A stretch of DNA of 43,720 nt from Janthinobacterium sp. (GTDB lineage Bacteria > Pseudomonadota > Gammaproteobacteria > Burkholderiales > Burkholderiaceae_D), in NCBI GenBank assembly GCA_025356595.1, contig JANXSQ010000214.1:1-43720 (forward strand). The letters run 5' to 3'. The notes beneath the pieces are model-generated. The model was not told where the DNA came from, ran no database searches, and saw nothing but the letters and a program-made list of their open reading frames with translations. Below, in pieces: positions 14,311 to 22,285 of the stretch; position 1 is the first letter of the stretch; every line of letters begins with the position of its first letter. Both the position numbers and the translations under genes were made by a program.

Positions 14311-16719
14311 TTAGTCGGCGCGGCGGAAGGTCAGCGTGTGCTGCGCCGGTCCCGGCAGCAGCGGCGTGGTGCGCCCGGCCACCCAGTCGGCGTGGCCGTT
14401 CAGGAAATACGGCGACAGCGGGTGGCCGCTCTGTCCGCCCGGCATGTTGAAGACGCCCTCCTCCTCGCGCCCCGGCGACACCGTCAGCCGCTCCGACTGG
14501 CCGAAACCGGGACCGGCCACGCGCGGCATGTGGTTGTCGCCCGGCAGCATGTCGGCCGGCGCGGCCAGCCAGCGCCGCAACCACGGCACGGCCGCGCCGA
14601 GCGGATGGGCGATGGCGGCCGTGTTGCGCTCGCCCCAAGTGGCCGAGGCCAGCGCCTTGCCGTCCTTGCCCAACTCGGCGATGACGCGGTCGATCGCCGC
14701 CAGTTGCAAGTCCTGCCAACTGGCGTACTGCGGCGGCAACCAGCCGGCCGGGCGCTCGTCGAGCAGGCGCGCGATCACCACCGGCCAGCGCGAACTGGCC
14801 GCCGCCGCGCTGGCCTTGGCGTCGAGCTTGGCCAGTTCGCCGTTCGCCCCCTCGTACAGCAAGTCGTACAGCGCGTACATATAGGCGCGCGTGAGGCGGT
14901 AGCCAACCGAGTCGACGCTGGCGTGGCCGGTCCAGCCGTTGTTGAGCAATTGCAGGAATTGCGCCCGCTGCGGCCGCTGGGTCAGCGCCGCGCCGTTCAG
15001 CGCGGCGATGGCCCGTTCGCGCCACGGCGAGAGGAAGACGGCGCGGTCGTCCAGGCCGACGCCGTAGGCGCCGCGCACATCCGTTTGCGCGCCCAGCGCG
15101 CGCAGGCCGTCGCGCACCTGGCGGCTGCGCGCGCCCAGGTCGAAGCCGCCGTCGCCCAGCAGCGCGGCGTCGGCGCCCATCAGTTGCCGGCTGTTGGCGG
15201 TCGATAATTGCCCGTCGGCGGGATTGCGCACCTGCGGATATTCGACCGGCGCCAGCCAGCCGCTCCACGCCGCCGGCGCGCCGTCCAGCGTCAGCGGGAA
15301 GCCGCCGGCCGAGGCGGCGCCGGCCCGCCGCGGCAGGGGGCCGGCGATGGTCCAGCCGATATTGCCGCGCTCGTCGCCGGCGACGAAATTCTGCGCCGGC
15401 ACGCCCATGCGCGCGGCCACCGTCAAGGCGTCGGCCAGCGTGTCGGCCGACTCCAGTTGCTGCGGATTCAGATTCACCGCCTCGGCCGCGTGCGCCACCC
15501 AATGCACCGCGTACAGCCGCCCCGCCACCTCGCGCAGCGGGCCCAGCGAACTCTCGCGCACCAGCATGCTCTGCGCCGGAGCGTCCTTGACGAGCAGGCT
15601 TTCGCTATGCGTCTGCAGCGTTTCCCAACCGGCCGGCGTGCGCGCCTGGCCGGGATGCGCGGCGTCGACGCCCAGCTCGACCAGGTCGAGATAGTCGCCA
15701 TAGCTGTTCGTGAAACCCCAGGCGACGTGGCCGTTGCTGCCGACGGCCAGCAGCGGCGGCGCGCCCGGCAGCATCACGCCGGCCATGCGGCGCAGGCCGC
15801 CGCGCGGGTCGGGAAATTGCAGGGCGATGCGATACCAGGTATTCGGCAACTGTATGCCCAGATGCATGTCGTCGGAGACGATCGCCGCGCCGCTCTTGCT
15901 GCGCGCGCCGGCCAGCGCCCAGTTGTTGCTGCCGACGGCGTCCAGGAAGGCGGCGCCGGCCAGCCTGGGCGCGCCGGCCGGAAGCGCCCGGCCCCACCAC
16001 GCCGGCGCCGCCGGCGGAATCGGCGCGGCCGGCGGCGCCACGTAATCGGCGTCCAGCGGCGCGTCCCACTGCGTCGATTCCGGCAACAGGAAGGCCAGTT
16101 GCGCCGCCGTGCTGCGCTCCCGGAGCCAGCCGCGCGCCAGTTCGCGCGGCGCCTGCCCGCCCTGCAAATCGAAATACATGGCCCACACCACCAGCAGCGA
16201 ATCGGCCGCCGTCCACGGCCGCGGCGCGACGCCGATCAGCGCGTACTCGAAAGGCCGCGCCGCCAGTCCGTTCAGACCGTCGTTGACGCCGCTGACGTAG
16301 CGCTCCAGGAAGAGCCGGTCCGGCGCCGGCATGGCGCGCAGCGCCGCCTCGGCGCGGCTACGGAAACGGTGCAGGCGGTGCGCCAGGTCCGTCTCCAGGG
16401 CGCGCGCGCCGAACAACTCGGCCAGCTCGCCGGCGCCGACCCGGCGCAGCAAATCCATCTGGAAGAAGCGGTCCTGCGCCTGCACGAAGCCGCTGGCGTA
16501 GGCGACGTCGAGGCGGTCCTTGCCGCGTATCATGGGCACGCCGCGGGCGTCGCGCTCGACGCTGACGCTGGCCTGCAAGCCGGGCGTGGCCAGCGTGCCG
16601 TCGAGGCGCGCCAGGCTGCCGCGCGCAAACAACCATGCGGCCAGAACGGCCAGCGCCAACAAGCACAGCAATGCCAGCAACAGGCGCCGCGACCAGATCC
16701 CTACCGCACTTTTCCGCAT
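14311..16719 (-). CDS. penicillin acylase family amidohydrolase
   Basis: An 802-residue Ntn-hydrolase of the penicillin G acylase/acyl-homoserine-lactone acylase family. Residues 12-33 are a signal anchor, so the enzyme is exported. The alpha part holds VPMIRGKDRLDVAYASGFVQAQ-type wording (MDLLRRVGAGELAELFG), then a linker, then GSNNW at 263-267: autocatalytic cleavage before Ser264 would free the nucleophile at the beta-chain N-terminus. SDDMHLGIQLPNTWY and VAWGFTNSYGDY follow as expected. Substrates in the family include penicillins, cyclic lipopeptides and N-acyl homoserine lactones; which applies here is not visible. It stands alone, divergent from the DUF1428 gene. Confidence 0.9.
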   Translation of the reverse strand: MRKSAVGIWSRRLLLALLCLLALAVLAAWLFARGSLARLDGTLATPGLQASVSVERDARGVPMIRGKDRLDVAYASGFVQAQDRFFQMDLLRRVGAGELAELFGARALETDLAHRLHRFRSRAEAALRAMPAPDRLFLERYVSGVNDGLNGLAARPFEYALIGVAPRPWTAADSLLVVWAMYFDLQGGQAPRELARGWLRERSTAAQLAFLLPESTQWDAPLDADYVAPPAAPIPPAAPAWWGRALPAGAPRLAGAAFLDAVGSNNWALAGARSKSGAAIVSDDMHLGIQLPNTWYRIALQFPDPRGGLRRMAGVMLPGAPPLLAVGSNGHVAWGFTNSYGDYLDLVELGVDAAHPGQARTPAGWETLQTHSESLLVKDAPAQSMLVRESSLGPLREVAGRLYAVHWVAHAAEAVNLNPQQLESADTLADALTVAARMGVPAQNFVAGDERGNIGWTIAGPLPRRAGAASAGGFPLTLDGAPAAWSGWLAPVEYPQVRNPADGQLSTANSRQLMGADAALLGDGGFDLGARSRQVRDGLRALGAQTDVRGAYGVGLDDRAVFLSPWRERAIAALNGAALTQRPQRAQFLQLLNNGWTGHASVDSVGYRLTRAYMYALYDLLYEGANGELAKLDAKASAAAASSRWPVVIARLLDERPAGWLPPQYASWQDLQLAAIDRVIAELGKDGKALASATWGERNTAAIAHPLGAAVPWLRRWLAAPADMLPGDNHMPRVAGPGFGQSERLTVSPGREEEGVFNMPGGQSGHPLSPYFLNGHADWVAGRTTPLLPGPAQHTLTFRRAD

Positions 16720-16897
16720 GGAACTCCTGATGTTTCAGTCAAGATGAGTTGCCATATTACATTGGAATCGCGGGAAAAAAACACAAACCGGCGCCGCCGC
16801 CGGCCCGGCGCCGGGCGCGCGGAATTTTAGCCCCCCGGCGGCGGTCTATATCTAGGCGGGCCAACGGCGTCCGCCCACCCACACAAGGAGGAACATC

Positions 16898-17257
16898 ATG
16901 CCCTACGTCGACGGTTTTGTCGTACCCGTTCCCAAGAAGAACATCGATGCCTACCGCGCCATGTCGCTGCGCTGCGGGGCCATCTGGCGCGAACACGGCG
17001 CCCTGCAATTTCGCGAATGCATAGGCGACGACGTCAAGCCCGGCAAGCTGACGTCCTTCCCGCAAAGCGTCAATCTGGAGGATGGCGAGGTGGTCGCCTT
17101 CTCGTGGATCGTCTATACATCGCGCGCCAGCCGCGACGCGGTCAATGAAAAAGTCATGAACGACCCGCGCATGACCGACATGATGAAGCCGGAAAACCTG
17201 CCCTTCGACGGCAAGCGCATGATCTACGGCGGCTTCGAGATGATCGTCGACCTGTAG
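16898..17257 (+). CDS. DUF1428 family protein
   Basis: A 119-residue protein matching DUF1428 along its length: MPYVDGFVVPVPKKNIDAYR at the start, then HGALQFRECIGDDV, VVAFSWIVYTSRASRDAVNEKVMNDPRM and MIYGGFEMIVDL. The fold is a ferredoxin-like dimeric alpha/beta barrel related to antibiotic-biosynthesis monooxygenases and YbaA of E. coli; no activity is established for the family. AAGGAGG precedes the ATG at good spacing. It is a lone gene between the divergent acylase and a convergent VOC-family gene. Confidence 0.87.
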   Translation: MPYVDGFVVPVPKKNIDAYRAMSLRCGAIWREHGALQFRECIGDDVKPGKLTSFPQSVNLEDGEVVAFSWIVYTSRASRDAVNEKVMNDPRMTDMMKPENLPFDGKRMIYGGFEMIVDL

Positions 17258-17418
17258 CCCCGGCGCCGATCAGGCGCTGCGCTGGCTTAAACCATGGGCA
17301 AGGACCGGCGCCAGACCCAAGGCCTGGTTCCGGCTCCACGCCCTAGACTGCAAACGACTCGCGCGGCTCCTTAACATCCGGAAAATAAGTCTATGCCCTC
17401 AGGCGAGGCCGGCCGGCG

Positions 17419-17853
17419 TCAAGCGTACAGCGCGTTCAGGCGCCGCTGCATCTCCGCCACCGGCACATCCTCCGTCTGTGTGGAAATCGTCCATGTATTG
17501 CCGAAGGGATCCATGACGCGGCCCTCGCGGGCGCCGAAGAACATATCGCTGAGCGGGCTCAACTCCTTCGCGCCCGCCTGGATGGCGCGGGCGAAGACCG
17601 CGTCCGAATCGGCGACATAAATTTGCGCCAGCAAAGCCTGCTCCGGCCAGCCCTCCATGGCCTCGCCCAGATTGATGTGCGAATCGCCGACCAGCAACTC
17701 GACGTGGGCGACCTTGCCGTCCGGCGTGTTCAGGCGGAACACTTCGCGCGCGCCGAACACCTCGGCGTAAAACGCCACGGCCGCGTCGACGTCGCTGACG
17801 ATCGTATTCGGGGTGATGGTGTGAAAACCTTCTGGTCTACCTGTAGCGCTCAT
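17419..17853 (-). CDS. VOC superfamily protein (glyoxalase/PhnB-like)
   Basis: A 144-residue protein of the vicinal-oxygen-chelate fold with two beta-alpha-beta-beta-beta units: IVSDVDAAVAFYAEVFGAREV and DGKVAHVELLVGDSHINLGEA in the first, IYVADSDAVFARAIQAGAKE and FGAREGRVMDPFGNTWTIST in the second. This is the PhnB/YdcJ-type wording (DPFGN.W.I), found in glyoxalases, bleomycin-resistance proteins and many uncharacterised members. The ATG at 17853 has GGAG at proper spacing. Function is not assignable beyond fold. Confidence 0.87.
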   Translation of the reverse strand: MSATGRPEGFHTITPNTIVSDVDAAVAFYAEVFGAREVFRLNTPDGKVAHVELLVGDSHINLGEAMEGWPEQALLAQIYVADSDAVFARAIQAGAKELSPLSDMFFGAREGRVMDPFGNTWTISTQTEDVPVAEMQRRLNALYA

Positions 17854-18189
17854 GAATATCTCCTTGGATGGATAAAACAGGGCAATGGCAATCCGGCTGG
17901 CGGCTGGCTGGCGTGGACGATGGGGAACGGCGCGGCTGCGCGCCGGGCCTCCATGATGCCTCAAAAATGCTTAACATGCTGATATTGTTGCCGACATTTC
18001 CACCGCCCATGCGGCGCCGTTCCACACAAGAAAATGGCGGCGGATATCAGAAGCGACAACAAGGGCCGAAAGTCGGGAGCGCCATCGATGCCGGCGCCCG
18101 TTTTCGCATTCCCTCAAGCCCTCGACCGAGTCCCACGCCGTAGTGAATTAGCGGTGATTCCTGGGAGACTGGCGGCACCTGGACCCGCA
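17854..18189. other. intergenic region without a supported gene
   Basis: This stretch should carry the promoter of the VOC gene at its left end and the 3' end region of the TfoX-like gene at its right. I find no clear promoter, terminator or RNA. Confidence 0.4.
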
Positions 18190-18507
18190 TTAGCCGGCGG
18201 CGACGTACTCATACGAAGCCTGGGCAAGAACTTTGAAATGTTCGTGAGCCATGGCCGGCACCGCCACCCATTCCTTCATGGGACGTCCTTTACCCGACGG
18301 GTCCCAAAGAGCCGCCCCCTCCAGCGCGAGGGCTTTACGATGATGCTCACCCGAAAGCTTGAACACCAGCGATTCTTTATGCTGGGACACAAACGCCTTG
18401 CCATTGACCTTGATACAGGCTTTCCCGAACATCTGCCCCGATACATTGCCTTCCATCGCGCAAAATTGGGTAATCAGTTTTGCATACTCATCGACCGCGT
18501 TCGCCAT
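18190..18507 (-). CDS. TfoX/Sxy N-terminal domain-like protein
   Basis: A 105-residue protein whose core GQMFGKACIKVNGKAFVSQHKESLVFKL and the tail WDPSGKGRPMKEWVAVP resemble stand-alone TfoX/Sxy N-terminal domain proteins. Full TfoX regulates competence genes in Haemophilus and Vibrio; single-domain relatives like this one are widespread with no known role, and competence control should not be assumed. I chose the ATG at 18507, where AGGA lies close upstream; a longer reading to 18561 is less likely. Confidence 0.65.
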   Translation of the reverse strand: MANAVDEYAKLITQFCAMEGNVSGQMFGKACIKVNGKAFVSQHKESLVFKLSGEHHRKALALEGAALWDPSGKGRPMKEWVAVPAMAHEHFKVLAQASYEYVAAG

Positions 18508-18713
18508 ATTCCTGCCTGTCTGTGATGTTGAGATTTTCGCTTGGATATTCAGGAATGCCATCGCCGTCCGTCATCGGCCGATGCCGGACGAATACGGGCA
18601 GGATAGCATCCTGCCGGAACGAAAAATGCGCGGATTGCCACAACACCAGCCCAATGGCGACAGGACGCGGGCGGCTTTGTCGTAAGCTTCCGCGATATGC
18701 CCGAAGTCATCAC

Positions 18714-19583
18714 TCAAGCGCGCTGGAACAGGCCAATAATTTCGTCGGCGACGGCGCGCACCGGTGCCGAACGGCGCACATCTTCGTGCATGACGATCCA
18801 TAGCTTGCGTTTGATTGGGCAGGGCTCGCTGTCGATATATTTCAAGCCCGCATGCGGCGTCGCGAAAAAATAATCCGGCAGGACCGCCACGCCGCAGCCC
18901 GCCACAGCGGTCTGGTAGAGGGTGTGCAGATCATTGGAGCGCAAGCAATAGCGTCGTTCGCCCCGGATCTTATCGAGCCATTGATGCTGCGGCGTGTCCT
19001 GCAATTGCTCGTTATGGCCCAAAAACTCCCAATCGGCCTGCGCGCGCCCGGCAAGATAGGCGGGGCTGGCGTACAGGCCATAGCCGACGCTGCCAAGCAG
19101 GCGCAGCACCAGGCCCGGCGTGCTTGGACGGTTGAAACGAAGTGCGATATCCGCTTCGCGACGCATTAAATCTATTCGCCGCATTTCGGCCCGCAGATCG
19201 ACTTCTATTCCCGGCAAACGACGCAGAACCTGCTTCAGTTGCGGCGCCAGCATGTGCGTCACCAGCGCCGGCGGCCCCGACACGCGCACCACGCCGCTGA
19301 GCGTCGCCGAACCGCTGGCGACACGCATCAGCGCGTGCATCTCGTCCTCCATTCTGCATGCGTGCGGCAGCAGCGCCTGGCCGGCCGCCGTGAGCGACCA
19401 GCCCTTCGGAATACGCTCGAACAGACGCAGCGACAGCGCCGCCTCCAGCGCATCAATGCGGCGTGCCACAGTGGTGTGTTCAACACCGATCGCGCGCGCC
19501 GCACCCGACAGGCTGCCCTCTTTATTCAGGGCCAAGAAGTATCGCAGGTGATCCCAGTCGGGCACATCGGTAGGCAAATTCAT
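18714..19583 (-). CDS. LysR family transcriptional regulator
   Basis: A 289-residue LysR-type regulator. The winged helix occupies residues 8-66 (DWDHLRYFLALNKEGSLSGA, then ARAIGVEHTTVARRIDALEAALSLRLFERIPKGWSLTAAG), followed by a substrate-binding domain (VVRVSGPPALVTHMLAPQLKQVL). The start at 19583 gives the standard short N-terminus and lies directly beside a palindrome at 19584-19599. The gene is divergent from a secreted lipocalin-like protein, the probable target. The inducer is unknown. Confidence 0.9.
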   Translation of the reverse strand: MNLPTDVPDWDHLRYFLALNKEGSLSGAARAIGVEHTTVARRIDALEAALSLRLFERIPKGWSLTAAGQALLPHACRMEDEMHALMRVASGSATLSGVVRVSGPPALVTHMLAPQLKQVLRRLPGIEVDLRAEMRRIDLMRREADIALRFNRPSTPGLVLRLLGSVGYGLYASPAYLAGRAQADWEFLGHNEQLQDTPQHQWLDKIRGERRYCLRSNDLHTLYQTAVAGCGVAVLPDYFFATPHAGLKYIDSEPCPIKRKLWIVMHEDVRRSAPVRAVADEIIGLFQRA

Positions 19584-19599
19584 TGTGCAATTATGCACA
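19584..19599. promoter_or_regulatory. candidate LysR operator
   Basis: TGTGCAATTATGCACA has perfect 6-base arms (TGTGCA/TGCACA) and contains the T-N11-A form of LysR sites. It abuts the LysR start codon in the 103-base divergent gap, so it could serve autorepression and control of the gene at 19687. Confidence 0.6.
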
Positions 19600-19686
19600 C
19601 ATCGCCCGCAAATTTCACTAATTTCGTTCACCGCCAATTTACGCTATCGTGAGCTCACCTATTGATTTCCCTTGAAAGTGCTCATC

Positions 19687-20211
19687 ATGAAATTATTTCC
19701 CACTCAATTCGGCATGTTGAATGTCTGTTCGCTGGCGATGACAATGTGCGTACCAGCTAGCGCCGCAATCGCCGCGCTACCGGCGGCTCAGCCTTGCCCC
19801 TTGGCCGGCAGTTGGACGCTGGTCGCGGCAAACCTCCTGAGCCCGGATGGCAGCCAGAGTCGCGACTATGGTGCGTCCCCGAGCGGCTTATTGCTGATCG
19901 ACAGCCAAGGTCGATACGCGCTACAGCTCTATAAATCCGAACGGCCCTTGTTTGCAACGGGCGACAAGAAAACCGCCAGCGCCATCGAATATGAATCCGC
20001 CGTGATGGGATCCAGCACCCATTACGGTACGCTTGCACTCGATCCCGATGCGCACACCTTGACCTTCAGCATCGAGCATTCCGCATTCAAGAATTGGGAG
20101 GGCACCAAACAGAAAAGGACGTATGAGTTGAATGGCGACGAACTCAGCTACCGGGTCACGGCCAGGCCGGATGGAGGGATTCCCATTTCAATCTGGAAGA
20201 AAATGAAATAG
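19687..20211 (+). CDS. secreted lipocalin-like domain protein
   Basis: A 174-residue protein with a likely signal peptide (about residues 1-27, ending in ASA). The mature part begins with CPLAGSWTLVAANLLSPDGS, then SPSGLLLIDSQGRYALQLYKSERP and THYGTLALDPDAHTLTFSIEHS, the pattern of lipocalin-like beta-barrel proteins (GSW near the start, GLL.ID..GRY in the middle). Such proteins are common beside LysR regulators and oxidoreductases; the ligand is unknown. The ATG at 19687 was preferred over an upstream TTG. It is divergent from the LysR gene. Base composition is somewhat less GC-rich than its neighbours. Confidence 0.7.
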   Translation: MKLFPTQFGMLNVCSLAMTMCVPASAAIAALPAAQPCPLAGSWTLVAANLLSPDGSQSRDYGASPSGLLLIDSQGRYALQLYKSERPLFATGDKKTASAIEYESAVMGSSTHYGTLALDPDAHTLTFSIEHSAFKNWEGTKQKRTYELNGDELSYRVTARPDGGIPISIWKKMK

Positions 20212-20324
20212 GGCGTTGATGCTGGAAATCAAGCCCTTGTTGCCGGCGCCGCTGCTTGGCGCCGCGGCAGTCACGCTCTCAAAACATGGGCGGACATGAA
20301 CATCGGGCGATGCAATATGCCAGC

Positions 20325-21002
20325 CTACTCCCGCGCTCGCCACGCCAGCGCGGCGCTGAAACCGCCGGGAACGTCAAGCGCGCAAACCTGCAAAGTCGGC
20401 CAATGCGCCGCTTGATGCGCCACAAACAAGCGCCGGTCCGCATCGCGCCGGACGGAAAACTCTTGCAGACACTCGCCAAGGCCGACGCCCAGCGCCTTGA
20501 GCACGGCCTCCTTGGCGCTCCACAATTGAAAGAAACCCGCCACCGCATCCGGCGCCGCGGCCAGATCGGCGCGCTCCGCCGGCGTCAAGGCGTGTTCGGC
20601 CAAGCCCTCCACATCGCAGCCGACATCGTGGCGCTCCACATCGACGCCGATTGCGGCGCCGTCCGCGCCCAGCGCGATCAGCACGCAGCTTGCCGAGTGC
20701 GCCACGTTGAAGGCCACTGCCGCGCAGTCGGGCAGATGCGGCTTGCCGTGGCTCCCGTAGCCGAAACGCAAGTCCTGCGCCGGCCTCCCCAGCCGCTCGG
20801 CCAGCAAGCGCCGCAAGGCCGCCCTGCCGGCGACCAGCCGCAGCCGGTCCGCGTGCCGGCGCAGGCCTTGCGCGCGCTCCCGCTCATCGGCGCTGAGCAG
20901 CAGCCAATCGGCCCGCTCCACGGCCGCCCCTTCGTTCAGCGCCAGACGCCAGACGGCCATCCCCGCCGGCACATGCGCCGGCAGCGCCACCTCAAGCGGC
21001 AC
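20325..21002 (-). CDS. Sfp-type 4'-phosphopantetheinyl transferase
   Basis: A 225-residue transferase that moves phosphopantetheine from coenzyme A onto carrier-protein serines. It has GSHGKPHL, FNVAHSASCVLIAL, GVDVERHDV (Mg-binding acidic residues) and FFQLWSAKEAVLKALGVGL, the set that defines the Sfp/AcpS-II group. In this operon it should activate the EntB carrier and the two NRPS carriers, the role EntD has in E. coli. The start is a GTG (21000-21002) overlapping the entS stop by 11 bases; another GTG four codons later is possible. It is the last gene of the siderophore operon. Confidence 0.92.
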   Translation of the reverse strand: MPLEVALPAHVPAGMAVWRLALNEGAAVERADWLLLSADERERAQGLRRHADRLRLVAGRAALRRLLAERLGRPAQDLRFGYGSHGKPHLPDCAAVAFNVAHSASCVLIALGADGAAIGVDVERHDVGCDVEGLAEHALTPAERADLAAAPDAVAGFFQLWSAKEAVLKALGVGLGECLQEFSVRRDADRRLFVAHQAAHWPTLQVCALDVPGGFSAALAWRARE

Positions 21003-22281
21003 CGGATGCGCCGCCCGCCTGCCGGACCGGCGCCTCGTCCGCCGCGTCCTCCTCGCGACTCATCGGCGCCCGGCGCAAGGTCTTGAAGGCGCCCAGCATC
21101 AGCAGGCCCAGTCCCATGGCGGCGGCGCCCAGCACGAAGACGCTGGCCAGCGCCGACATGAATTTCCCCAGCAGCCCGATGCCGACGGTGCCGGCCGAAT
21201 CCCCGGCCGCGTCCTGCGCGGTCCACAGGCCGTTGATGCGACCCAGGTAATGGTCCGGCGTGTGGCCTTGCACCAGCGCATATTGCAGCAGCGAGGCCAT
21301 CGAGACCAGATAGCCGAAGACTCCCAGCAGCGCCAGCATGAGGCCAAAATGCCGGTTCAGGCCCATCAGCATGAGGCACAGGAAGACGCCCAGGCTGACG
21401 AGCATCATAGCCAGGCCGGGGCGTTGCAGGCGGCCGGTCCAGGCGCTGGTGAGGGCGCCCACGGTGGCGCCCAGCGGCACGGCGGAGTACATCAGGCCCA
21501 CCTCGACGGCGCCGCCGCCGAAGGCGTTCGCGGCCAGCGCCGGGAACAGCACGCGGATGCTGGTGCTCAGCGTCACCAGCACGCCGATCAGGGCGACGCT
21601 GGCGACGACGGTGTTGCTGAACAGGAAACGGAAGCCGTCCGCCAGCGCGCGCAGCGGGTGCTGTTCCTGGGCCGCGGCGGCGCGCATGGCGGGCAGGCGC
21701 AGCAGCGGGATCAGCGTCAGGCCGGTGCCGACGGCGGCGATCAGGTAGTTCCAGCCGACGTCGGCGACGGCGATGATGATGCCGCCGACGGCCGGCGAGA
21801 TGACGGTGGCCAGGCGCACGGTGACCATGCTGATGGCGCGCGCCTGCAGCAGGTTGTCGCGCCCGACAATGAAGGGCATGCAGGCCATCAGCGCGGTCAC
21901 GCCGAGGGCGCCGAAGAAGCCGTCCCACACCGACAGGAAGTAGACCACCCAGACGGACGGCGCGGCCAGCCAGGCGTTGGCCGCCAGCCCCAGGAAGCCG
22001 ATACCGCAGACGGAGCGGGCGAAGAGGATAAGCTTGCGCCGGTCGTAGCGGTCGGCCAGCACGCCGCCCAGCAGCAGGCCGACGAACATGCCGGCCCCTT
22101 CGACGGCCATGGCCAGGCCGACGTAGAAGGTGTCGCCGGTCAGGGCGTAGACCTGCATGGGGATGCCGACGGTGAGCATGCCCAGCCCCATCAGGGAGAT
22201 GGTGCGGGCGATGAAGACGCTGCGGAAGTTGGCGTTGCGTCTCAGCAGGCCCAGGTCGAGGAAGATGGCGTTTTTTTTCAT
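20992..22281 (-). CDS. entS: MFS siderophore exporter
   Basis: A 429-residue major facilitator transporter with about twelve hydrophobic segments. It follows E. coli EntS closely in wording: GGVLADRYDRRKLILFARS, DGFFGALGVTALMA, TVRLATVISPAVGGIII and LGRINGLWTAQDAAGDSAG. EntS exports enterobactin over the inner membrane, so this should export the finished or linear siderophore. It starts 4 bases after the NRPS stop and overlaps the phosphopantetheinyl transferase gene at its end, so coupled translation is likely. The C-terminal 25 residues are charged and variable. Confidence 0.93.
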   Translation of the reverse strand: MKKNAIFLDLGLLRRNANFRSVFIARTISLMGLGMLTVGIPMQVYALTGDTFYVGLAMAVEGAGMFVGLLLGGVLADRYDRRKLILFARSVCGIGFLGLAANAWLAAPSVWVVYFLSVWDGFFGALGVTALMACMPFIVGRDNLLQARAISMVTVRLATVISPAVGGIIIAVADVGWNYLIAAVGTGLTLIPLLRLPAMRAAAAQEQHPLRALADGFRFLFSNTVVASVALIGVLVTLSTSIRVLFPALAANAFGGGAVEVGLMYSAVPLGATVGALTSAWTGRLQRPGLAMMLVSLGVFLCLMLMGLNRHFGLMLALLGVFGYLVSMASLLQYALVQGHTPDHYLGRINGLWTAQDAAGDSAGTVGIGLLGKFMSALASVFVLGAAAMGLGLLMLGAFKTLRRAPMSREEDAADEAPVRQAGGASGAA

Positions 22282-22285
22282 GGTC

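Noticed and set aside
14281-16830. Large plus-strand frames opposite the acylase gene
   Set aside because: Low-complexity antisense shadows; the minus-strand protein has the Ntn-hydrolase motifs.
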